DNA from: Plumapathes pennacea | Lineage: Eukaryota > Cnidaria > Anthozoa > Antipatharia > Myriopathidae | Direction: 5' to 3' | DNA: 64,000 nucleotides | Assembly (NCBI GenBank): GCA_964036295.1 | Contig: OZ038473.1 | Location: 5,239,501-5,303,500, forward strand | Part shown: positions 43,177 to 52,771 of the stretch, piece after piece | Layout: every line of letters begins with the position of its first letter | Numbering within the stretch: the stretch's first letter is position 1 | The notes under the pieces: model-generated | What the model was told of the DNA's origin: nothing | The model's input: the letters and a program-made list of their open reading frames with translations, nothing else | Databases searched by the model: none | Translations under genes and position numbers: made by a program

Positions 43177-44010
43177 ATGAGAAACGAGTGGGTGGATTAC
43201 TCCAGAGAATTGTTCAGGATGGAAGAGATTGTGTTCACGCGCTGTCTCAAGCCAAATGATGCCATAGGAGACCCGATCCTGGTCATGTTTAGCGACGGCT
43301 CCAACGATGCGTATGAAACCTGCGCTTACACCAGATGGGCACTAGCCGACGGCGGATTTGCCTCCAAGCTCATAGCGTCTACGAGTCGACTCGCCCCATT
43401 GCGCAGGCTCACCATCGTTAGGATCGAACTCTGTGGCGCGGTCTTGTCCAAGAGATTGCGGAAGTTCATTGAGAAGGAATCAAGATACAACTTCGCGGCA
43501 CATTATCACATCGTAGACTCTGAGATCGTTAGGGCGATGATACAGAAAGAGTCCTATGGATTCAACACCTTCGCCGCCACGAGAATCGGCGAGATTCAGG
43601 AGGCAACTGAACCTTCAAGTTGGTACTGGGTGGAGGGTGCGCTCAATATAGCGGACTGGGCGACACGCGGGAAGAAGCCAAGTGACATTGGCATTGACAG
43701 TCCGTGGCAGTGTGGTCCGAACTTCCTTGGGCTACCAGTGGCAGAATGGCCTATCAAGCGTAGCTGCTTAGTGAAGGACTTGCCTGAGAGGAACAAAATC
43801 GTGTTGACAGCAGATGCCCAGGAAGTGGACTCACTAGCTGTCCGGATTGACATCACCCGATTCTCAAGCTACATGAAGCTGATTAAGGTGACAGCGAGAG
43901 TACTTGCTATGTACCAGCGGAAACCAACCCCATCCCTGAAAGCAGCGACACTTGTGCCAAACAATAATGGTATGGAGTCTGCGGAATTGTTTTGGATTCG
44001 CCAAGTTTAA
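43177..44010 (+). pseudogene. BEL/Pao RNase H region
   Basis: Same frame as the preceding segment. RNase H hallmarks are visible: VMFSDGSNDAYETCAY with Asp; RIELCGAVLSKRL with Glu; HIVDSEIVRAMI with Asp; and WVEGALNIADWATRG, the BEL/Pao form of the C-terminal motif. It ends at TAA 44008-44010, which lies in the continuing frame and so separates it from the integrase. Confidence 0.85.
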
Positions 44011-45347
44011 AGTCTCATCAAACAAGATGTGCACGGTGGAAAATACAGGCGTCTGTACCCCAAGACAAGAGAGGATGCCATTATAGTGGTTGGCGGCAGA
44101 GCTGAGAGATGGCTTGGGATGAGCTATAACAATAATGAAGTCGTCTTGCTTCCCTACAAGCACCACTTCTCCAGATTGTATGCGGAATACATACACAATC
44201 AAGGGCACCTCGGAGTTGCAGCAACAACTAGCAAGATTAGAAGAAGATTTTGGATCGTAAATCTACACAGATTATCGAGGTCCATCAAGTATAACTGCGT
44301 CACCTGCAGAAAGTTGGAGAAACAGCTGGCAGGGCAGATGATGGGCAAACTCCCCCAAGAAAGATTGAAGCCAGCGCCACCATGGTATTGCACTGCCGTA
44401 TACCTTTTTGGCCCATTTGTTACCAGAGGAGAAGTGCAGAAGAGAGTCCGGGGAAAAGCGTACGGCGTCCTGTTCAACTGCATGGGCACCAGGGCAGTGC
44501 ACGTAGATGTGGCTAACAACTACAGCACAGATGGATTCATGCGAGTTCTAAGGAGGTTTATCTCTCTCCGCGGTTGTCCAGCGAAACTACACTTGGACAG
44601 AGGATCTCAGTTAGTCGCTGCTAGCAAGGAGCTGAACACAATCTCAGAGGCCTGGGACTGGTACGAACTCAAGGCTTTCGGGGCGGAGAAGGGTACACAA
44701 TCGGACTTCACCTCACCAGATGCTCCATGGCAGAATGGTTGCAGCGAGGCACTCATCAAGTCAGTCAAGAAGGCTATCACCGTGGCAGTCGGAGATCAGG
44801 TGATGACACTAGCCGAGCTTCAAACTGTTTGTTTCGAGGCCGCCAACTTGGTGAACGAAAGGCCCATTGGGAGACATCCGCAGAACCCTGAAGAAGGAAC
44901 ATATCTCTGCCCTAACGACCTTCTGTTGGGGCAAGCTACCGCTCGAGTGCCAGGAGGACCATTCCTAAAGACCACAAATCCTACTCACCGCCATGAGTGT
45001 GTGCAAAGGATTGTGGACAGCTTTTGGAAAAAATGGAACAGGGATTACTTCCCAAGCTTGATAGTCCGTCAAAAATGGCACACCGAGAGGCGAAACCTGC
45101 AAGAGGGAGACGTAGTCCTCATTGAAGACTCTAACCTTGTCAGAGGCAACTGGAAGCTTGGCCTTGTATATCGAAGGTATTTCCTAGTCAAGACGGCAAA
45201 GTCAGAAAGGTGGAAGTGCGATACAAGAATCCGAGGCCAGGAGAGCCCACCGGTGAATACAGAGGAAACGACTTTGTCACAGTGCAACGAGCGGTGCAAC
45301 GACTGGTCGTGATTCTGCCTATCGATGACGAGGCTAAAGAAGGATAA
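44011..45347 (+). pseudogene. BEL/Pao integrase and DUF5641 tail
   Basis: In the same frame as the RNase H. A His-His-Cys-Cys zinc-binding part (HNQGHLGV, then FWIVNLHRL, CVTCRKL). The integrase core follows: the position of the first catalytic Asp reads VYLFGPF (Tyr in place of Asp, near 44399); the second Asp is in HLDRGSQLV; the Glu is in WQNGCSEALIKSVKKA. Then EGDVVLIEDSNLVRGNWKLG, typical of the DUF5641 C-terminus. The frame changes near 45170-45183, and the last part (KVRKVEVRYKNPRPGEPTGE, LPIDDEAKEG) ends at TAA 45345-45347. Loss of the first Asp alone would inactivate it. Confidence 0.9.
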
Positions 45348-45468
45348 GGTGGAGGACCGTTCGTCACTTAAGTTGGACAAACCTAGACTTGGAAATGACA
45401 TTGTTGGCATCACTGATAAACAGTTGGAATTATGTAATTTTGACTTAGAACGACTACTGGGGGAATAG

Positions 45469-45875
45469 TGTTATATTGGCCCATTCTTCTGGATCGTTCG
45501 CGTCAAAATGTTTTGGGTGTTAGTTGTTTCGTCGGCATTTGTTTTACTTACTCGTACTTCGGTACATTCTTTACATTTTTATTTTTATGCTAATTCTAGC
45601 TATTTAGTTCGTGGCGTGCTCTGTATACTTCAGTAGTGCGTAACTTTTGGTTTTGTTCGGGTCATCGCGACACATTTTATGGATTTATTTGGCTTCAGGG
45701 GACTCGCACAATGTAAGTTTCGTGTTTTGTGCTTCGTTTCTAGCGCTAGCTTCCTTCACTCGTGTTTCTTGTCTTTATTTTGTTCTTTCGTATTGCTAGG
45801 GTTCAAACAATTCACTTTCCAGGAATAAAGTAAAGTTGGAAAACTAGTGTAGTATGAAGCCTTATTGATCCACAA
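45469..45875 (+). repeat. BEL/Pao 3' LTR (approximate right end)
   Basis: Starts TGTTATATTGG just after a purine-rich ACTGGGGGAATAG (polypurine tract, 45456-45468). Contains an AATAAA near 45825. Ends near CCACA at about 45870-45875; the precise end is uncertain because no 5' LTR is present to compare. Confidence 0.55.
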
Positions 45876-47830
45876 TACAATATCGTATTTATGGTAAACC
45901 GATGCTTTACCTTTTAGGCAGGCACTGCTGTAAATTAATACCCTCGCCTGTAAAACTCTGCAAAGAATGCGTTACCTAGTTACTTAGATGGCGGTCACGC
46001 ACAAGACTGTTTACTCCACTAAATCTTTCTGAAAAAAGTCTCCTGTTTACTCTCAAAACAAATTTTAGTCTTTGAGAGTGAAGGAGGTATAGTGATATGA
46101 ATTAGACAAATGAGTTAATATCTCGATTTTCTGGGATTTTTTTTCCAACTATAAATTTTACTCCACCAGATGCAGTCAAAAAAGCGACGAATGCAGCTCC
46201 GTTTAGAGTTCAAACATTTATACCTCAAAGTTAAAGTAGTCAAAGCAGTGAACCTTTTACGCATCCCCTAATATCGATATCGCAAAATCCCTAACACGGC
46301 CAAACGAAGGTTTTAAATGGATTTCTCATGATCAAGTTCTGGCAAATGGCGTTCTGACTCCTGGTTAGAGTCGCTCATTAAACTCAACATTCTTTATAAA
46401 GAATAACTATGCTCTCCTTTCCATGTGTAGAAGGAGTGGGGTTGGTGTAGCATATTAGCATGCAGGCGATAATTAATTTTCGTACAAAAATCAGTTAAGT
46501 GGGAAATTGAGATGGAAAAGAGAAGAAATAGAAACAGGTCCCTTAGAGTTCCCTGACAGAATTGGTTTGCTCGAGATATATCGACAGGTAATATTGAAGC
46601 AGTGTGGCAATATATTGCATGTGAAACCATATGCATACGCACCATTATCATTCAAAGTTATCAGAACACATTAACGTTTGTTTACATGCGAAAAACTGAT
46701 ATTAGATCAGGGGCCAATTCAATAAAGCATTTACAAGTGTATTTTAGAAGGTGGACTTATTCCTCTGCACGGTAAAACTCACTTCAACCCAATAGCATGG
46801 CGAAATACTTGTACAGTTATGCATTTGAGACCAGTCTCTTTAATATTTTGCAGACTTTCTTTGCTTGATTAGAGTCTGTTTAGTTGTATTTGAATCAAAC
46901 TTGTATAATACACGTGTAAATGCTTATTAAATTGACCCCAGTTTTTTTTGTCAATATCGAAAAAAACAGAGTTTCAAGAAGTGTCACCGTTTTAAGAGAA
47001 AGTACCTCAAGAAATACATTTGCATTTTTCAATCCACGGGATGGCCGATTTTTGGGCGAGAGAAACGTCATTTGCGTGAAATGGAGCAATTTTGCTGACG
47101 TTTATAGAAGAAACTCTCACAAAACCCAAAACAGAAAGTCAATATAGTTTATAGGATTAACATTCAGACTAGCCACATCCAAGTTTCATAGTATTTGAAA
47201 TACCCGCACATGGTGCAAACTCGCTTCATTTTAGACGTAAATTACGAAAATTAAGTGCGACTGAAGTATGACCTCCGTTATTGATTTACCACTAGTTCAA
47301 AAATAAAGTTATTCATTGAACCATCTTCTCAGAAGAAAGCTTAAAACCTATTAACAAATAATAAAAAAAGCAGTACAGAGCCCTTGGTGCAATTGTTTTT
47401 GAGAATGAGAGTGATTTTCATGACCCTGGAGAATCGTTGTTTACCCTAAGAATCGGCCAAATTACGTTTTGCAAATTTTCTCTCAAACGAAGTGAAGTCT
47501 CGACAAACTAACTACATCACGTTATTGACCAAAGTATTAGCGATTTCGATTTTTTGAGTTTGGCCGCTCTTTGTTCGATTCTTACAGACATCTTCTCTTC
47601 AGTCCAGCGTAAACTTAAATGCCACATTTACCATCCAAGCACAATATTTTTCTTGAAAAGCATTTGCAAACAATACTTCGACGGGCATTCTGGTATGCGT
47701 CCGTGCTGCAGCTGTGTCTTTGGTATATTAAATATACTAAAAATCCTACAAGTCCTGCTGCAGATTTGCTTGCAGAGCAAGGTGCAATTCTGTTGCTGTG
47801 AAAACTATGCTTTTTTACCTTTTTTTCTAG
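45876..47830. other. Intronic sequence before LRR exon C
   Basis: No exon supported. The final 50 bases are T-rich and end TTTTTTTCTAG, the acceptor of exon C. An open frame at 47619-47801 (ATG at 47619) has no recognised domain. Confidence 0.4.
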
Positions 47831-47902
47831 AAATCTTGAAGAAAACAATCTCAAAGAAGTGAAACCAGGCGCATTCCAGAACATGAAGAGTTTAAAAGAA
47901 CT
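47831..47902 (+). CDS. LRR exon C (72 bp)
   Basis: Acceptor TTTTTTTCTAG and donor GTTAGT; 72 bp, phase 2 on both sides. Encodes NLEENNLKEVKPGAFQNM then KSLKEL, a canonical leucine-rich repeat. It shares KPGxFQNM with exon A, so A and C are paralogous within the duplicated pair. The first base completes a leucine codon, the same phase as exons A, B and D. Confidence 0.85.
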
Positions 47903-48349
47903 GTTAGTAATTTTGCTTTTCTTAATTCTTCTTAATTGCCGTGCCGATTTCCTATGTGCAATGATCTGCCTTTCCCTCAGCAGGAGTTGTTTTATATATT
48001 TAAGTTGAAAATACTACTGTATTAGAAACAGAAACTTTCCACATATCTTGTCCTCCTCGATAGTCAGAAGTAAAAGAAGTGTGAATATGTTTAACAAGGC
48101 TATAAAATAATACTAGTCAGTGTTTATATTACCTGTGAATTTCCTCTTTACTATGTTGGTAAGCAAAATATAAAAACATTGCTGTAAGAAGAGAAACTGA
48201 GGAATGTACTCAAAGAATTGAATGCTTTCTCGAGGATGGCTTGGATTTAATAACGCAATAGGTTTTCCAGTTCTCGAAATTAAAAAAAAAACATTAGTTC
48301 CCTTACAGTCGTGTTTTGGGTAACTATATCTCAACATATCCCTCACCAG
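47903..48349. other. LRR intron C-D
   Basis: 447 bp, close in length to intron A-B (430 bp). No inserted element recognised. Ends CCCTCACCAG. Confidence 0.7.
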
Positions 48350-48421
48350 GATTCTCAATAAAAACAAGATTGATATGCTACCAAATGACATTTTTGAAGG
48401 CCTCGACCGTCTTGAGAAGCT
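48350..48421 (+). CDS. LRR exon D (72 bp)
   Basis: Acceptor CCCTCACCAG and donor GTAAGT; 72 bp, phase 2 on both sides. Encodes ILNKNKIDMLPNDIFEGL then DRLEKL, closely similar to exon B. The downstream intron resembles that after exon B. A phase-compatible transcript could join A-B-C-D directly to give four consecutive repeats. No further exon of the gene was found to the right, so signal peptide, remaining repeats and any membrane or intracellular part lie outside the window or were missed. Confidence 0.85.
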
Positions 48422-49115
48422 GTAAGTAAAAGCGCTCCACATGCGAATTTTGCAGTACAAACAAAACAGCATACTAGCCACTTGGCATGAATTGAGATTT
48501 TATTTTGGCCACTGATAAGCTATACGTTATTACATGGCTAGAGCTATGTATGGCTTATCTTCAACTGCGATCAACTCAAAACAGATCTGCCTGCCAAAAT
48601 AGGAAAGTTTAAATACAATATTAGGACATATTCAAAAGAGGCACCATAAGAAAATAAAGAGAGAACTACCTGGAAATTAAGAATTGGTTCATGCTTTTAG
48701 CTGTGCTTTTATCGAGTTATGGATGCACTTAAATACATTTTGAATTTCGCGGTGCAATGCGACGCATGGTTGCCCACCAAGCATGTTTTTTTTACTTTGA
48801 AGATTATTCTTGGATTTTATTCAAATTGCACTCAAAATGAATGTTTATGTGATGGAAAATTGGTGAGGCAACATTATCTTGTTTTGCGTGGTATTCAAGT
48901 ACAAGGAAAACAAAATTTGGACATTTTTGGCTTTTTACTAATTAGGAGCTGTTGTCTCGGTCGCTGTTGATTGATTGGCTCTGCGCTTCCCTGGGAAGCG
49001 CCCTTTTATAGGAAGCTTGCCAAAAAGCGTGGCTGATTTGTGTCGTTTGTGCTAGCCTCGTTTTGATTTGACAAACGCAAAGCACGACAAATTTCTTCGA
49101 CAGGGGGACCCCTCC
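48422..49115. other. Intronic sequence after LRR exon D
   Basis: The first 130 bases resemble 16073-16200. No exon supported. Confidence 0.45.
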
Positions 49116-49215
49116 CAACGGATTATCTTTGTGAGCAAGGCACGTGACCAGCCTGAACCAGGGTCTTTCTTCGGGGGCGGGGGCCGGGAGATGAAAGAGC
49201 CTGGGAACGAGGTTG
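49116..49215 (+). repeat. SINE-like fragment
   Basis: GAGCAAGGCACGTGACCAGC, a G-rich stretch and AGAGCCTGGGAACGAGGTTG. The last word recurs at about 29701. Family not identified. Confidence 0.4.
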
Positions 49216-51103
49216 GGCTGTGTTTTACAAGTACCACTTTTGACCATTTTTATAATGGATTCAGCAAAAAGTGGGAAACTTTATTCCAAAGCAATGCAAA
49301 TCAAATTAAAGTTTAAGGTTCCATCTACAACTTTCCGCAATAAAACTTTTTGGCCTCAATCTCCTTCAGTGTGCGGTGTACTTCCGAATTTCACTCACTT
49401 CGCCGTTTTTGCCGTAAATTCGCCTGCTAGTAGAATGCCACAATTGGCGATTTTAATTGCTGTAAATTCTCCCAACCAAGCCTCATAATGTTTTAGGCAA
49501 CTGATAAGGCCAGTAGAGCGGATATTTGGTAGATTTGTGTGAGTTTTGAGCCATAAAACATCTGCGAGAGCCACCAGACTCACCCGACGTGCTAAAGGTC
49601 ACGCACCACACAATTTGCCAGTCGCCGCCAACGGCGAAATTTAATAAACAAACACTCACTTGGAGGATATACATCCGGAAATACATCATTAGTGATTTTT
49701 GCTGCACTCTTTTTCAAAGAAACACACTCTCATGACTGTGACACTTGTTATGAATAATTTCTGTGTTACTTGATTGACAAGTGAGTGTCAAACTCAATGA
49801 GTCATGTCTATTTTTAGATTGAAAGAAGTCAAACGTTTCTCCTACACTTGACCACTGCTCTCGGGGTATAAGTTTTTTTCTTGTGTAAAAAAATCCTGCA
49901 TATTTTGCGCTGAAGAAATCTTCTGTACTGGTACGCAGTCTGCTGATGAGAGAGCGTTTTTGGTATTCAGTTAATGTTTCTTAAAGTAAAAGTTTGGATG
50001 CTATGTATTATGCACTTTTCAAACAAAAGTGCGATCGCCGACTTTTGTGTTTGCATGTTTTCTGTTCTGGAACTCTTGGAAACATGAACATGCTGTAATA
50101 TCCTGTAATTTCCAATCAGGTCGGCTTTCCTGTCTCTTGACTTGAACGAAAATGAGATTTCACGCTCAAGCCTTTTAGCTTATTCGTGCGGTCATGGGCG
50201 CTTTATGGGGTGCTTGAGAGAGGTCATGAACAACTCTTTCCTAAATTTCCTGTTCAATCTCCATCTGTTCACTGGCCAAATCCCGGGACGGGGGGAGGGG
50301 TACTCATCTTAGTTTTGTGTGCCGCCCGGTCCCGAAAACCGTACCCTTACCATATTTCAGACCAAATATCTGATTTTCTATACCCTATTTTAGACCTGAC
50401 TCCAAAATGTATACTCTAATCTAGAGTTTTTTCTTTAGCATCGATTTCCGATTGTTGTTTCTTCCATTTGTTGTGCAATGTCCGCAGCGACACTGGTTTC
50501 TGTTCACTACTGACCATAGTCCCAGAACAAAAATACTAAATCTATACCCTATTTCAGACTAAAAATGTTTGAAAACGATACCCTTTGGGGCGCACATATA
50601 CCTATGGGCTTATGACCCCCCACCCTGGGGGGCCAAATCATCGTCGTTTGCATTTGTCGATTTCTTCATCATTTTCGATGATATAAGATGTGCTCCCACT
50701 TTGACACTCCGTTCAAGTCAAGAGACAGGAAGCAGGAATATAGGTAGGGAGGTTCCACTGACTATAAAACCCTGACTGTATTCAAGACACCGTGTAAATT
50801 AAGACAAAAGCTCTAATTTGTGACCCTGATCAAGACTGGACCAATAATTACCCTAGATAAGTTATATCGCGTGAAAATTATGGCCAGGGGGAGGAGGTGG
50901 AGGAGATAAATCATGGGAGGGGGGGGGGGGCGATCACGCTTTTGTTTGAAAAATACATAGTGCATACGCATCCAAACCTTTACTTTAAGATACATTAAAT
51001 GAATACCAAAAGACCTCTCTCATCAGCAGACTGCGTACCAGTACAGAAGATTTTTTCTGTGCAAAAATACGCCGGTTTTTTTTTTTGTTTTTTTGTTTTT
51101 GTT

Positions 51104-51135
<32 letters not shown>

Positions 51136-51907
51136 TACACAAGTATCATCTCTCGAAAGTGTAAATTGGAAAAACTATACCCTGCGAGCAGTGGTCAAGC
51201 GTAAGAGAAATCACTGCTCGCAGGGTAAAATAACTAATTGTTTCTTTGATGCAATTAACTTTAAGTTGCAAAGTTTGTGTGAGAGAGAAAAAGCCGTTTG
51301 ACTTCTTTCGATCTAAAATTAGACATGACTCATTGAGTTTGACACTCGCTTGTCAATCAAGTAACACAGAAATTATTCATAACAAGTATCACAGTCACGA
51401 GAGTGTGTTTCTTTGAAATAGAGTGCAGCAGAAATCACTAATGATGTATTTCCGGATGTATATCCTCCAAGTGAGTGTTTGTTTATTAAATTTCGCCGTT
51501 GGCGGCGACTTGCGTGGTGCGTGACCTTTAGCACGTCGGGTGAGTCGGGTGGCTCTCGCAGACGTTTTATGATTCAAAACTCACACAAATCTACCAAATA
51601 TCCGCTCTGCTGGCTTTATCAGTTGCTTAAAACATTATGAGGCTTGGTTGGGAGAATTTACAGCAATTAAAATCGCCAATTGTGGCATTCTACTAGCAGG
51701 CGAATTTACGGCAAAAACAGCGAAGTGAGTGAACTTCGGAAGCTCACCGCACACTGAAGGAGATTGAGGCCAAAAGGTTTTATTGCGGAAAGTTGTAGAT
51801 GGAACCTTAAACTTTAATTTGATGTGCATTGCTTTGGAATAAAATTTCCCACTTTTTGCTAAATTCATTATGAAAATGGCCAAAAGTGGTCCTCGTGAAA
51901 CACAGCC
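49216..51907. mobile_element. 2.7-kb foldback element
   Basis: Left arm 49216-50037 is the inverse of 50931-51907, starting GGCTGTGTTTTAC and ending in CACAGCC. Matching blocks include TGGCGATTTTAATTGC, CACTTGGAGGATATAC and TTTCAAACAAAAG. The right arm is about 150 bp longer because of a (TTTTG)n tract at 51070-51135 and a CCCTGCGAGCAGTG hairpin near 51180-51227. No transposase ORF. A second, inner inverse pair (CTGTCTCTTGACTTGAACG near 50130 against 50715) shows that the centre was once part of the foldback too. Confidence 0.75.
50283..50640 (+). repeat. CCCTATTTCAGAC repeat, copy 3
   Basis: Within the centre of the foldback. Same orientation and borders as 26895-27260 (GTGTGCCGCCCGGTCCCGAAA to GATACCCTTTGGGGCGCAC). 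Confidence 0.8.
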
Positions 51908-52329
51908 TTGGGTAGGTCGACCATTCGGTCTCGCATTTCGCGAATATTAAAGGAAAGGAGATTTTTAACTCTTCTGTATAAAGAAAAGACACAAAACTTC
52001 CATATAATTCAAAATTTAAAGTTCGGGATCTTATACTTTCGACGAAGCGATTCGTCGAACTTGCCTAATTTTCAGAATTTCAACAAGCGCTAAACGGCCT
52101 GCACGGGGTCAAGGTCATTTCGTTCAATTTCAGAACTCAGAGAAATAGTTCAGACGAAAGGGTTTCACTTTTATGAGTTGCATGACAATGGTGACTTGTA
52201 GGGAGAAAATTAGCGAAATCCATTTTTGAAAATCGGCTGGTGGTTTTTACAGAGACTGCCTCGTAAAAGTTTTGAACGGTACAATTGTTGAAGATGAACC
52301 CAGGACAACGTAAGATTTGCCTTGAACTA
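51908..52329. other. Non-coding stretch
   Basis: No gene recognised. It may include the outer part of the exon-bearing repeat. Confidence 0.35.
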
Positions 52330-52771
52330 TAGCAGACAATGCGGGTCTGGAAAAGCAAAGTGATCCTTCAAAGAATGTGAACAATCACCATGAACGAAAG
52401 AGAAATGTTTGCCGAGCGGACTTGTTTGTTATTCGAGCTGCCAGCAAACTGTACTGTACTGTAAACATTGCAAGTATGGCGGCTTTCGGAATGAATGAAC
52501 GCCGAGGCTTGAAGGATAATTATCTTTGTTGTGATGAATTTCACTGTCCACGAGAATTAAGCCGTCGAGAAATAGGTGAGTTTTGATTCATACAATTTTC
52601 TGTGCCGACTGTTGAAATACAGAAGATTTCAGACTTGATTACTGATTTCCTTTGGGCGCCGGTGTGACTCCATGTAGTACAAATTTCTTCAGAAAAATAA
52701 AGCTTTTCTTTCTCTAAGTTGTAAAGCGCTGGTTAATTTTTAAACGAGGAAAGCTAGAAAATGTCGAAAGG
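52330..52771 (+). repeat. Exon-bearing repeat, copy B, left half
   Basis: Same family as 41920-42495 (inverted) and 23690-23850. Interrupted after CGAAAGG (52765-52771) by the element at 52772-55342 and continued at 55343. Confidence 0.75.
52476..52575 (+). CDS. Possible first exon carried by a repeat
   Basis: ATG in a good context (CAAGTATGGC), then MAAFGMNERRGLKDNY, LCCDEFHCPRELSRREI, then donor ATAGGTGAGT at 52576. The reading frame is closed soon after if not spliced. The counterpart in copy A is damaged. This could be the first exon of a transposon gene or a captured host exon. The Cys/His content (CC, then HC) hints at zinc binding. No family recognised. Confidence 0.35.

Larger units (their letters stand above)
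42497..45875 (+). mobile_element. BEL/Pao LTR retrotransposon, 5'-truncated and mutated
   Basis: Part of Pol and the 3' LTR remain; gag, protease and the 5' LTR are absent. Domain order reverse transcriptase, RNase H, integrase (zinc-binding and core), then the DUF5641-type C-terminus is diagnostic of BEL/Pao. The coding sequence has at least three frameshifts and three in-frame stops, so the copy is dead. It abuts the exon-bearing repeat at its left. Confidence 0.9.
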
